DNA from: Leifsonia sp. fls2-241-R2A-40a
GTDB taxonomy: Bacteria > Actinomycetota > Actinomycetes > Actinomycetales > Microbacteriaceae
Length of the DNA: 64,000 bases
Direction of reading: 5' to 3'
NCBI RefSeq assembly: GCF_030209575.1
Contig: NZ_JARVRS010000001.1
Coordinates: 1,984,001-2,048,000, forward strand
Shown here: positions 43,620 to 52,173 of the stretch, one piece after another
Layout of the letters: every line of letters starts with the position of its first letter
Position numbering within the stretch: position 1 is the first letter of the stretch
Translations under genes and position numbers: made by a program
Notes under the pieces: model-generated
The model's database searches: none
The model's input: the letters and a program-made list of their open reading frames with translations, nothing else
Told to the model about the DNA's origin: nothing

Positions 43620-44570
43620 CTAACGGGGGGCTTTCTCGCCGCGGGTGATCCGGAGCTGGACGACCGCGATGATGCAGAGGATCACGAACAGGGCGACGCC
43701 GATCGCGTTGCCGTAGCCGACATCGTTGCCGCCGAAGGAGACACTGTACAGGTAGGTGACGAGCGTGTCGGAGGCATGGAACGGACCACCGGCCGTCATC
43801 ACGTAGACGGTGTCGAAGAGCCGGAACGAGTTGATGAAGCCGAGCAGCACCACCACCGACGCGACCGGCTTGATCGTCGGCAGCACGATCTGCCAGAGGA
43901 TGCGGCCCTGCGAGGCGCCGTCGACCTCCGCAGCCTCGCAGATCTCGTCGTTCACCTGCGTCAGCGCGCTGAGGAAGAGCACCACCGAGAAGCCGAAGTT
44001 CTGCAGGATGTACGTGGCGGTCACCGACGGCAGCGCCCACTTGGCATCGCCCAGCCACGGCTGCGCCCACGCGCCGAGGCCAACGGCGCGCAACCCCTCG
44101 TTGATCAGGCCCTGCGACGGGCTGAAGAAGAAGATCGCCAGCATGGCCATCGCGACGGTTGAGATGACGACGGGAGCGAAGAACACGATCCGGAAGAATG
44201 CGCCGCCCCGGATGCCCGCATGGATGATGGCGGCGAGGACGAAGCTTCCGACGGACATGAAGAAGAACACCATGACGGCGACAAACACGTTGTGCCCGAA
44301 GCTGGTCCAGAAGAGCCCGTCGGTGAGTAGTCGCTGGTAGTTGGCGACCCCGACGAATTTGATGTCCGCCAGATTGATGCCGTTCCACGAGGTGAAGCTC
44401 AGCACCACCGCGCCCACGATCGGGACCAGCTGGAACACCGCGTACAGGATGCCCGCTGGCGCGATCATGGCGTAGGCCTTCCACGACGGCTCCGCGCCGG
44501 CGCGTGACACGCGCCGGACGCGGAGCTTCGCAGTCGAGATCACTGCTGTTGCCATGAGGTTCTCAGCCAT
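43620..44570 (-). CDS. Sugar ABC transporter permease, MalF type (CUT1)
   Basis: 316-residue permease with about six hydrophobic segments; the EAA loop is CEAAEVDGASQGRILWQIVLPTIKP. The ATG at 44570 overlaps the SBP gene by 8 bases; an ATG at 44555 without overlap is the alternative start. Forms the channel together with the MalG-type protein. Confidence 0.92.
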   Translation of the reverse strand: MAENLMATAVISTAKLRVRRVSRAGAEPSWKAYAMIAPAGILYAVFQLVPIVGAVVLSFTSWNGINLADIKFVGVANYQRLLTDGLFWTSFGHNVFVAVMVFFFMSVGSFVLAAIIHAGIRGGAFFRIVFFAPVVISTVAMAMLAIFFFSPSQGLINEGLRAVGLGAWAQPWLGDAKWALPSVTATYILQNFGFSVVLFLSALTQVNDEICEAAEVDGASQGRILWQIVLPTIKPVASVVVLLGFINSFRLFDTVYVMTAGGPFHASDTLVTYLYSVSFGGNDVGYGNAIGVALFVILCIIAVVQLRITRGEKAPR

Positions 44571-45918
44571 TCGCCTTCTGTGCGGCCTCGGTGGCCGACT
44601 CCAGCTGCTGCGCGAGCTCCTGGGGTGTGATGTCGCCCGACATGAGGCCGACGCTGCCCTGCCAGATGTACTTCGTGTAGATGTTCACGTCGATGCCCTG
44701 GTCGTTGTAGAGGGCCGAGCCGTCCGAACCGGTGTCCTTCACGAAGCCGGAGATGGTGTTCCACTGCGTCTTGATGGACTTGTCGACGTCCAGCGCGCTG
44801 CTGTTCGTCTTGTACGGCATGAAGGAGAGCGACTCCTTCTGGTAGGTGCTCGCGACCTCCGGCCGGCTGAAGTACTCGAGGAACTTCTCGACCGACTTGG
44901 TGTCGGCCTTCTTGCTGACCATCAGGACCGAGTTGGCGATGGTGATGTCGGTGCCCTTACCCTTGCCGTCCTTGAACGGCGGGAACAGCATGACGCCCGG
45001 CGTGAACGAGGGCGGCTGCGCCTGGATGGTGTTCAGGAACCAGGAGCCCATCTCGTAGAACCCGACGTCGCCCTTCAGGAAGAGCGAGTCCGCGGTGGCC
45101 TGGGCCTCGCCAAGGAAGCCGTCCTGGAAGTAGGGCTTCATGTCGACGTACGACTGCAGGGCGTTCACCACCTCCGGATCCGTCCACTTGGGCGTGTCCG
45201 GCTGGCCGGCGCTCACGCTGCGGTCGTACAGCTGCTGGGTCTCCTTGGAGCCGAGCGCGCGCTGAACCAGGTCGTTCAGGTAGTGGCCGCCGGGCCACTG
45301 GTCCTTCGCGCCGATCACGGCGGCATTGCCTCCGGCCGACTTGATCTTCTTCATCGCGGCGAGCATGTCCTCGAAGGTGTGGATCGAGGAGGCCTCGATG
45401 CCGAACTTCTTGAGGTAGTCCGGGTTGAACCAGATCAGGTTGCCGACGTTATAGCCGGTGCTGATGCCGTAGACCTTGTCCTTATAGGTGTTACCAGTGA
45501 CGGCTCCACCCAGCGCCCGCGACTTTATGGTGCTGTTGTAGAACGAGGTGATGTCCTGGATGACGCCTGACTTCGCGAAGTTGTAGACCTCGGGCCCGGA
45601 GATGTCGCTGGCGAGCGACGGCGGGTTGCTGGACGACAGCGCGGTACGCACGGCCGGCTGGTAGGTGGATCCGCTGTTCGGCTGGACCTGGTTCTGCACC
45701 TTGATGCCCGTGGCCTTCGTGAAACCGTCGAACAGGTGCTGAGCGGCGACCTTTCCGACCGGATCCGACCAGCGGTTCATGATGCTGATGCTGCCGGAGC
45801 CGCTCGAGCCGGAGCCGGAGCAGCCGGCAAGTGCGATCCCGACGACCGCGGCTCCTGCGATCAGTGTCGCCAGGCGGCGGCGGACGCGGCGACCCTCGCG
45901 CCGTTGTGTTGACTTCAT
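44563..45918 (-). CDS. Sugar ABC transporter substrate-binding lipoprotein (CUT1)
   Basis: 451-residue extracellular lipoprotein with a basic N-terminus, hydrophobic core and lipobox (VGIALAGCSGS). The mature part is a family 1 extracellular binding protein (YGISTGYNVGNLIWFNPDYLKKFGI is the usual mid-region). The ATG at 45918 follows AGGAGAG; the longer frame from 45948 has no ribosome site. It lies 62 bases downstream of the AraC-type regulator in the same direction. Confidence 0.92.
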   Translation of the reverse strand: MKSTQRREGRRVRRRLATLIAGAAVVGIALAGCSGSGSSGSGSISIMNRWSDPVGKVAAQHLFDGFTKATGIKVQNQVQPNSGSTYQPAVRTALSSSNPPSLASDISGPEVYNFAKSGVIQDITSFYNSTIKSRALGGAVTGNTYKDKVYGISTGYNVGNLIWFNPDYLKKFGIEASSIHTFEDMLAAMKKIKSAGGNAAVIGAKDQWPGGHYLNDLVQRALGSKETQQLYDRSVSAGQPDTPKWTDPEVVNALQSYVDMKPYFQDGFLGEAQATADSLFLKGDVGFYEMGSWFLNTIQAQPPSFTPGVMLFPPFKDGKGKGTDITIANSVLMVSKKADTKSVEKFLEYFSRPEVASTYQKESLSFMPYKTNSSALDVDKSIKTQWNTISGFVKDTGSDGSALYNDQGIDVNIYTKYIWQGSVGLMSGDITPQELAQQLESATEAAQKANG

Positions 45919-45979
45919 CGTCTCTCCTCTTGGTGGGGGACCGGACACGAAAGGACCGGTCGGATGGGGGTTCCCCCTC

Positions 45980-46828
45980 TCAGCCGACGGGATCGGGCTG
46001 AAGTTCGAGCGCGTCCTTGACGGGGGCGTCGGACGCGTGGTGCCGCTGGCGGTAGGAGTGGGACGTCTGGTACTCCGACCGATAGTCGGTCGGCGTCATC
46101 CCGCGGCTGCGGCGGAGTTCGTGGGTGAGATGGCTGGTGTCGTAGAAGCCCGTGCGGAGGCTGATCTCGCCGATCGACAGCGAAGTGGTGGCGAGCAGGT
46201 CGCACGCGGCCATCAACCTGACCCGGAGCAGGTACTTGTACGGAGTGACCCCGAAGTGCTGCTTGAACAGTCGGCTGAAGTTACTCGGCGACATGAGCAC
46301 GCTGCCCGCCAGGTCACCGACGGTCAGCGCTCGTGCGTAGTCGCGGGTGATCAGCTCGATCGCCGGTGTCAGGGTGCGCAGGCCGTCGGAGGCCGATTCC
46401 TTGATGGTGAGGCTCCGGGTCACGCCCAGGAGCCCGGTGATGGCGCCGTCGGCATCGCGGATCGCGGTCTTCGTGCTGACGAACCAGTCGTAAGAGCCGT
46501 CGCGGTTGCGGACGAGCTCCACTAGGTCGATCAGCGGCTCGCCGGTCTCGAGCACCGCGTTGTCGTAGTTGCGGTAGTGCTCTACCAGGTATTCCGGCGA
46601 GAAGTCCTCGTCGCGCTTGCCGATGATCTGAGCCTTGCTCCGGCAGCCCATGAGCGACACGAAGGGCTCCGAGCAGTCGACGAAGACGCGCTCGGCGTTC
46701 TTCACGAAGATGAACAGATCGGGCACGTGGTCGAAGGCGCTGATCAGAGCCCTGCCGGTTTGTTCCAAGCCGGCCAACGGAAGGCCGCTGCCCCGGGACG
46801 GGGCCGCAGACCGTGCGAGGCTTTCCAT
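45980..46828 (-). CDS. AraC-family regulator with N-terminal PAS sensor
   Basis: 282-residue regulator from ATG 46828, with GAGGAGG upstream. Residues ~25-145 form a PAS_4-like domain (FDHVPDLFIFVKNAERVFVDCSEPFVSLMG, DWFVSTKTAIRDADGAITGLLGVTRSLT). Residues ~160-260 are a two-helix-turn-helix AraC DNA-binding domain (LTVGDLAGSVLMSPSNFSRLFKQHFGVTPYKYL). AraC proteins normally sense sugars with a cupin, so a PAS sensor for a carbohydrate operon is uncommon. It heads the SBP-permease operon and is divergent from the isomerase operon, so it probably controls both. Confidence 0.88.
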   Translation of the reverse strand: MESLARSAAPSRGSGLPLAGLEQTGRALISAFDHVPDLFIFVKNAERVFVDCSEPFVSLMGCRSKAQIIGKRDEDFSPEYLVEHYRNYDNAVLETGEPLIDLVELVRNRDGSYDWFVSTKTAIRDADGAITGLLGVTRSLTIKESASDGLRTLTPAIELITRDYARALTVGDLAGSVLMSPSNFSRLFKQHFGVTPYKYLLRVRLMAACDLLATTSLSIGEISLRTGFYDTSHLTHELRRSRGMTPTDYRSEYQTSHSYRQRHHASDAPVKDALELQPDPVG

Positions 46829-47038
46829 TGCACCTCCTCGTGCGTTGCGATCATTGGTAAAGCCCGGGATAGGCCGCCCGTTCATGTCAGGACAAGCATC
46901 ACTCCGGGGCGGACGGCAGCACAACAGTCCCGGGGTCGACTCGGCCGAAATTTACAAGGATCGAATCGGAATTTCCAACGGCGGCCGACGGGGCGCTCCT
47001 TATCGTCGAAGAAGGCAATGAGGAAGGACTCGTGACAC
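46829..47038. promoter_or_regulatory. Divergent control region between AraC/ABC and isomerase operons
   Basis: 210 bases. A direct repeat pair TCGgccgAAATTT (46941-46953) and TCGgaATTT (46966-46974, part of tcgaatcggaattt from 46961), about two helical turns apart, is the kind of site AraC regulators bind. The sequence is markedly more AT-rich than the flanking genes between 46945 and 46975. Confidence 0.4.
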
Positions 47039-47983
47039 ATGGACAATGACGCCCGCACAGAGAGGCCGAAGGTCTCGATCGGAAGTTGGGCCTTCAGCTT
47101 CGGTCCCTACGAGTCGCATCCCTGGAGCTTCGACCGGTTCGCCGACTTCGCGGCCGACGCCGGATACGACGGGGTCGAGATCAACGGCTTCCGTCCGCAC
47201 CCGCACGAGGACGACTACACCGCGGCGGAGGCTGAGGGCCTTCGCATCCGGCTCGCCGACAAGGGCCTAGGCATCTCCGGTTTCGCCCCCGATCTGCGGT
47301 CCACGCCGCCGGCCGAGGTCGAGGAGGCGGTCTATCTGGCGCGAATCGACAGGATTGCCGACTTCGTCCGCGCTGCGGAGATCCGGACGGTGCGGGTCGA
47401 CACGATCACGCCGCCGACCGGTCCCGTCTCCGTCGACGACTCCGAGGCGCGTGCACGCCTGGTCACGACGTGGCGCGCGTCCGCGCAGCGCCTGGCCGAC
47501 GCCGGCGCCCAGCTGGTGTGGGAGTTCGAGCCCGGCTTCTGGATCAACCGCCCCAGCGACATCCTGCGGATCGTGGAGGAGGTCGACCACGCTAACTTCG
47601 GGCTGCTGTTCGACACCTCGCACGCCCACACGCTGGGCCGCTACGGCCGCCGCCAGAGTCCCGCTCCCGAACTGCTCGCCGGCGGCGCGGCGGAGTTCGC
47701 CTCGCTGGTCGCGCCATGGGTGCGTCACCTGCACCTGATCGACAGCGACGGCAGCCTCCACGACGACGACACCAGCGTCCACCTCCCGTTCGGACTCGGG
47801 GAGCTCGACTTCCAGGAGGTGCTGGACGGGCTCGGCCCGGTCGCCGCAGGGTTGGAGTGGTGGACGGCCGACTATTGTTTCTGGCCGGAGACGGAGGTGG
47901 ATGCCCTCCGTGGAGCGAGCGAGCTCCGCGCGATCCGCGACACATTCCTCAGCCGCCAGCAGAGCATCCGGGAGCACGCATGA
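47039..47983 (+). CDS. Sugar phosphate isomerase/epimerase family TIM barrel
   Basis: 314-residue AP-endonuclease-2-type barrel: VSIGSWAFSFGPYESHPWSFDRFADFAADAGYDGVEING at the start, then LVWEFEPGFWIN, FGLLFDTSHAHTLG, VRHLHLIDSDGSLHDDDTSVHLPFGLGELDF. It has the expected Glu/Asp/His metal set. The exact substrate is unknown. First gene of a tightly coupled operon; its stop overlaps the next start (ATGA). Confidence 0.82.
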   Translation: MDNDARTERPKVSIGSWAFSFGPYESHPWSFDRFADFAADAGYDGVEINGFRPHPHEDDYTAAEAEGLRIRLADKGLGISGFAPDLRSTPPAEVEEAVYLARIDRIADFVRAAEIRTVRVDTITPPTGPVSVDDSEARARLVTTWRASAQRLADAGAQLVWEFEPGFWINRPSDILRIVEEVDHANFGLLFDTSHAHTLGRYGRRQSPAPELLAGGAAEFASLVAPWVRHLHLIDSDGSLHDDDTSVHLPFGLGELDFQEVLDGLGPVAAGLEWWTADYCFWPETEVDALRGASELRAIRDTFLSRQQSIREHA

Positions 47984-48999
47984 GAGCAGCAGCGATCACA
48001 GGCAAGGGCGCCGTCGAGATCGTCGACCGCCCGCAGCCACACGGCCTGGTCGACCTCGTCGTCGTGCAGATCCTCGTCGCCCCGATGTGCACGGAGTTCA
48101 AGTCCCGCCAGGCCGGCGACGTCTCCGACTCGATCGGTCACGAGGCCGCCGGTGTCGTCGTCGACGCGGGGAGTTCGACCCGCGTCGCGGTCGGCGACCG
48201 GGTCGTGGTGATGCCGGGCTACGCCTGCGGGACGTGCCGCTACTGCATCGCGGGCGAGCACATCCACTGCCCGTTCCAGCGCGACGTGCTGGCCGAGTCA
48301 GAGCAGCCGTACGGCACGGCGACCTACGCCGAGTACGTGCTCAAGCCCGACTGGCTCCTCGTCCCGGTGCCCGACGACGTCTCGCTGGTCCACGCCTCTG
48401 CCGCGTGCTGCCTGCTGGGCCCGAGCTTCAATGCGAGTCAGCGGATGAACGTGGCCGCCAGCGACACCCTGCTCGTCGCCGGGTGCGGGCCGGTCGGCCT
48501 CGGAGCCATCATCAACGGCGTCACCCGCAACGCGACCGTGCTCGCGCTCGAGGTCAACCCGTGGCGGGCGGACCTCGCCCGGCAGCTCGGAGCGACCGTC
48601 TTCGATCCGACCGCTCCCGATATCGTCGACCAGGTGCTCGACGCGACGGACGGCTGGGGCGTCACGGCCTCCATCGAGACCAGCGGTGTGCCCTCCAATC
48701 CGGCGCTCCTGGCCTCCGTGTCCGCGCGTCGTGCCGGCCTGAGCATCGTGGCGTGGGGCCTGGACATCACACTGCCGCCGATCGTGCCGCTCGGCCTCGA
48801 CGTGCACGGCGTCTGGCACTGGAAGCACCAGACCGACGGCTGGCGCATGATCGAGACCATCCGCAAGGCCAGCGGCCTCATCGACACGGCGATCACGCAC
48901 CGTTTCCCGCTCGATCGGGTGTCGGAGGCGATGGACGTGCAGGACTCCGGCCGCTGCGGCAAGGTGCTCCTCTTCCCCACGGAGGTGCAGGACCTGTGA
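47980..48999 (+). CDS. Zinc-dependent alcohol dehydrogenase (MDR)
   Basis: 339-residue medium-chain dehydrogenase with a catalytic Cys in APMCTEFKS, the SIGHEAAG motif, four structural-zinc cysteines in CGTCRYCIAGEHIHC and the cofactor site VAGCGPVGLGAI. It probably oxidises or reduces a sugar-derived alcohol or ketone. ATGA overlap upstream, GTGA overlap downstream. Confidence 0.87.
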   Translation: MRAAAITGKGAVEIVDRPQPHGLVDLVVVQILVAPMCTEFKSRQAGDVSDSIGHEAAGVVVDAGSSTRVAVGDRVVVMPGYACGTCRYCIAGEHIHCPFQRDVLAESEQPYGTATYAEYVLKPDWLLVPVPDDVSLVHASAACCLLGPSFNASQRMNVAASDTLLVAGCGPVGLGAIINGVTRNATVLALEVNPWRADLARQLGATVFDPTAPDIVDQVLDATDGWGVTASIETSGVPSNPALLASVSARRAGLSIVAWGLDITLPPIVPLGLDVHGVWHWKHQTDGWRMIETIRKASGLIDTAITHRFPLDRVSEAMDVQDSGRCGKVLLFPTEVQDL

Positions 49000-49697
49000 C
49001 CACCATCGTCACCCTCGCCGGCGAGGGCGAGTACGAGTCCGACGTCACCATGCGCCCGGTCGCCGAGACCATCGCGCGCGAACTCGGGGCGACCCTGGAC
49101 TACCGCACGCCGAGCATCATCGAGGACACCCCGGACTTCCCCGAGTCGAGCTTCGGCGGGCTGGACGTGCTCGCCGATGCCGACCTGCTCCTCCTCTACA
49201 CCCGGTTCCGAGTGCTGCCAGACGACGAAGTCGCCGCGCTGGCCGCCTACCTGGAGCGAGGGGGCGCCGTCGTCGCGCTGCGCACTTCCAACCACGCGTT
49301 CCATCCGGTCGCCGCGTCGCCGTGGGAGGACTGGACCGCGGGATTCGCCGACCGCTACCTCGGTTCGGCGTGGTCCACCCACCACGGCCACAGCTCGCGC
49401 ACGCGGGTGGAGGTCGTGGCCCCGGACGACCCGATCACCGAGGGGCTCCCTCCGGTGTTCGAGGTGGACTCGTGGCTCTACGTCAACGAGCCGCCCGCCG
49501 CCGCGCGGGTGCTCCTCGCCGGTGATCCGATCGACCCGGAGATCCCGCCGCAGCCGTCCCCGGTGGCCTGGAGCTGGGATGACGACGGCCGCCGTGTCTT
49601 CTACACGAGCCTTGGGAGTCAGTCCGATCTCGAGCGGTCGGAAGTGGTGCGCCTGCTCACCCAGGCGGTCCGCTGGGCCATCGGCGAGGACCGATGA
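48996..49697 (+). CDS. ThuA-like domain protein
   Basis: 233-residue protein with the class I glutamine-amidotransferase-like fold of ThuA: TIVTLAGEGEYESDVTMRPVAETIARELGA, LLLLYTRFRVLPDDEVAALAAYLERGGAVVALRTSNHAFH, and THHGHSSRTRVEVVAPDDPITEGLP. ThuA-type proteins occur with sugar oxidoreductases in disaccharide and 3-keto-glycoside metabolism; the precise activity is unsettled. GTG start overlapping the previous stop (GTGA). Confidence 0.8.
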   Translation: MTTIVTLAGEGEYESDVTMRPVAETIARELGATLDYRTPSIIEDTPDFPESSFGGLDVLADADLLLLYTRFRVLPDDEVAALAAYLERGGAVVALRTSNHAFHPVAASPWEDWTAGFADRYLGSAWSTHHGHSSRTRVEVVAPDDPITEGLPPVFEVDSWLYVNEPPAAARVLLAGDPIDPEIPPQPSPVAWSWDDDGRRVFYTSLGSQSDLERSEVVRLLTQAVRWAIGEDR

Positions 49698-50458
49698 AGG
49701 CCTCGACGCTCGGTCACCTTGAGGAGGGTTCCGGCCCGCCGCTCGTCCTGCTGATGGGTCTGGGCGCGCGCGCCGAGGCCTGGCGTCCGCACCTGGACGC
49801 GTGGTCGAGGACGTTCCGCTGCATCGCGGTCGACAACCCCGGCGCGGGCGAGTCCGACCTCGGCGACGCACCGCTGACCGTCGCCGGAATCGCCGCTCGG
49901 GTCGCGGACCTGCTCGACGAGCTGGGAGTACAGCAGGTCGCCGTCGCAGGGATCTCGATGGGCGCGTGCACCGCGCAGGAGCTGGCGTTGCAGCGACCGG
50001 ATCTGGTCGCCCGGCTCGTCCTGGTCGCCCCTTGGGCGGCCAGCGACCCGTACACCGACGGCGTGCTCGAATCCCTGACCGCGTCGCGGACCGATTCGTC
50101 GGCCCGGCACTTCAACCTGCTCCTGCGCAACACGGTGTGGACGCCAGAGTGGATCAACGACCACGCCCACGAGTTCGAGGCCCAGCTCGGCGCGGAGCCG
50201 CCGATCGGCGTGGACGCGTTCGCAGCGCAGGCTCGCGCGTGCGCCGGCCATGACACCCGGGATCGGCTCTCGGCGATCGGGGTTCCGACGCTGGTGACGG
50301 TCGGAGCGGACGACGTCTTCATCCGGCCGGCGCGCTCGTACGAGGTCGCCGACGGCGTCCCCGGAGCACGACTCCAGATGTTCGGCGGCACCGGGCATGT
50401 GCACCACTGGGAGCGGCTGGACGAGTTCAACACGATCGTGGAGGAGTGGCTGACGTGA
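49694..50458 (+). CDS. Alpha/beta-fold hydrolase
   Basis: 254-residue hydrolase. The nucleophile elbow is GISMGA (Ser), preceded by the oxyanion segment LVLLMGLGARAEAW. The acid is in TLVTVGADDVFIRP and the His in GGTGHVHHWE. Likely a lactonase or esterase acting on an intermediate of the operon; the exact ester is unknown. ATGA overlap with ThuA gene and GTGA overlap with the next gene. Confidence 0.85.
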   Translation: MKASTLGHLEEGSGPPLVLLMGLGARAEAWRPHLDAWSRTFRCIAVDNPGAGESDLGDAPLTVAGIAARVADLLDELGVQQVAVAGISMGACTAQELALQRPDLVARLVLVAPWAASDPYTDGVLESLTASRTDSSARHFNLLLRNTVWTPEWINDHAHEFEAQLGAEPPIGVDAFAAQARACAGHDTRDRLSAIGVPTLVTVGADDVFIRPARSYEVADGVPGARLQMFGGTGHVHHWERLDEFNTIVEEWLT

Positions 50459-51282
50459 GTCTTCCCAGGGCTCGTTTCGCCTGCCAGACCTACAGCTGGC
50501 AGATGTCCGCCGACCGCTTCCGCGGAACCACCCGGCATATGGCGCAGGTCGCCGCCGACGCGGGCTTCGCGGGGTTCGAACCCGAGGTCTTCATGCTCGG
50601 TGCCGATTGGAACGCCCGTCGGCTCGACGCGGATCTCGCCTCCGTCCCCATCCAGCTCGCCGCCCTCTGCCTGGTGCACGATTGGCGCGGCCCGTCCGAG
50701 AGCGACGAGGAGCGGCGCGAGGCCGACGCAGCCATCGACGCCGTCGCGGGCCACCCGGGCGCGGTGCTGAACCTGGTGGTGATGCCAGGAGCGGACCGTG
50801 AAGACCTGCGCGAGCGGCAGCGCAACGCGCTCGCGTGCATGCGGGAGGTCGCACAGCGCGCTGCCGACCGCGGCGTGGTCGCCACCTTCCACCCGAACTC
50901 ACCGGCCGGGTCCGTGTTCCGCACCCCGGACGACTACGAGCTGCTGCTGGACGAACTGCCGGAGCCGCTGGGGTTCACCCCCGACGTCGGGCACATCGCA
51001 AAGGGCGGGATGGATCCGATCGCGCTCGTCCGCCGGACCTCGGACCGCATCCGGCACGTCCACATCAAGGACATCCACTCCGACGGCGGCTGGGCTGCGA
51101 CGGGCGAAGGCGTCCTCGACATTCCCGCGATCGTCGCGACCTTGGACGACGTCGGCTATCGCGGGTGGATCGCGTTCGAGGACGAATCGCCGCTGGCCGA
51201 GCGCGATCCTGACGAGGCGGTGCGGCGCACCGGCGCCTACGTCCGCCGATCTCTCATAACCGTCACGGAGGAGACCCCATGA
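50455..51282 (+). CDS. Sugar phosphate isomerase/epimerase family TIM barrel
   Basis: 275-residue barrel from GTG 50455 (MSLPRARFACQTYSWQM); the GTG nine bases upstream lies inside the preceding gene. Metal-site segments are GFAGFEPEVFM, ATFHPNSPAGSVF, GFTPDVGHIAKGGMDP, IRHVHIKDIH and WIAFEDES. Similar to hydroxypyruvate isomerase/IolE-type proteins. GTGA overlap with the hydrolase and ATGA overlap with the epimerase that follows. Confidence 0.82.
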   Translation: MSLPRARFACQTYSWQMSADRFRGTTRHMAQVAADAGFAGFEPEVFMLGADWNARRLDADLASVPIQLAALCLVHDWRGPSESDEERREADAAIDAVAGHPGAVLNLVVMPGADREDLRERQRNALACMREVAQRAADRGVVATFHPNSPAGSVFRTPDDYELLLDELPEPLGFTPDVGHIAKGGMDPIALVRRTSDRIRHVHIKDIHSDGGWAATGEGVLDIPAIVATLDDVGYRGWIAFEDESPLAERDPDEAVRRTGAYVRRSLITVTEETP

Positions 51283-52151
51283 CCTGGCTGCTCGCAGCGA
51301 ACACGTTCATCTGGCATTCGCCGCTGACCGACGCCATCCTCGCCGACCGGCTGCCCCGGCTGGCAGAGTGGGGGTTCGACGCCGTCGAGCTTCCGCTGGA
51401 GAACCCGGGCGACTGGGACCCTGAGCGCACCCGCGACCTGCTGGAGCAGACGAGGCTCACCGCCGTGGTCGGGGCGGTGTTCGCGCCGGGGCGGGAGCTG
51501 GCCGCCGCGGACAGCGCGACGCAGGAGTCGACGCTCGAGTACATGCGCACGGCCATCGACGCCGCACAGCGGCAGGGGTCGTCGATGGTCATCGGCCCGG
51601 CGTACACCTCGGTGGGCCGCACCTGGCGCATCAGTCCGGCCGAACGCGGCGAGGTGCTGGGCGAGCTGGCGGAGAACTACCGTCGCCTGGCCGATTATGC
51701 GGGCGAGCGCGGCGTGCGGATCGCACTCGAGCCGCTGAACCGCTATGAGACGAGCCTGTTCAACACCACGTCGCAGCTGCTGGATTTCATCGAGCCGTTC
51801 GACCCTGCGGTCATTGGTCTGAACCTCGACACATATCACATGAACATCGAGGAGCGGTCGTTCACCGAACCTCTTCGCGCGGCTGGAGACCGCCTGTTGC
51901 ACCTGCAGGTCTGCGGCAACGATCGCGGCGCTCCTGGCGGAGACCTCACGCCGTGGGACGACGTCTTCGGCGCGCTCGACGAGATCGGGTACTCCGGGCT
52001 CCTCGGCATCGAGTCGTTCACCGCCGACAACGCGTCCATCGCAACCGCCGCATCCATCTGGCGCCCGCTGGCTCCCACGCAGGATCAGCTGGCGGTCGAC
52101 GGGTTGCGCTTCCTCCGCGAACAGCGGGAACGGTATGGGGCCGGTCGCTGA
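51279..52151 (+). CDS. D-psicose/D-tagatose 3-epimerase-like protein
   Basis: 290-residue AP-endonuclease-2-type barrel that fits the ketose 3-epimerase group: EWGFDAVELPLENPGDWD, VRIALEPLNRYETSLFNT, VIGLNLDTYHMNIEE and GLLGIESFTADN supply the two catalytic Glu, the Asp and the His of the Mn site. It would epimerise a free ketose or keto-sugar at C3. Coupled by ATGA overlap, last gene of the operon. Confidence 0.85.
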   Translation: MTWLLAANTFIWHSPLTDAILADRLPRLAEWGFDAVELPLENPGDWDPERTRDLLEQTRLTAVVGAVFAPGRELAAADSATQESTLEYMRTAIDAAQRQGSSMVIGPAYTSVGRTWRISPAERGEVLGELAENYRRLADYAGERGVRIALEPLNRYETSLFNTTSQLLDFIEPFDPAVIGLNLDTYHMNIEERSFTEPLRAAGDRLLHLQVCGNDRGAPGGDLTPWDDVFGALDEIGYSGLLGIESFTADNASIATAASIWRPLAPTQDQLAVDGLRFLREQRERYGAGR

Positions 52152-52166
52152 CCGACCCCATACCGT
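52130..52166. terminator. Bidirectional hairpin between convergent operons
   Basis: Seventeen-base arms (ACGGTATGGGGCCGGTC and GACCGACCCCATACCGT, one mismatch) with a 3-base loop. The hairpin straddles the stop codon of the epimerase gene and lies 8 bases from the end of the opposing operon, so it can end transcripts from both sides. No strong T-run follows. Confidence 0.7.
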
Positions 52167-52173
52167 GGCTGCC

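Noticed and set aside
45954-45961. GACCGGTC near the SBP start as a second copy of the LacI operator TTGGACCGGTCCAA
   Set aside because: Only the central eight bases match and the outer arms do not. In DNA this rich in GC such an octamer is easily found by chance.
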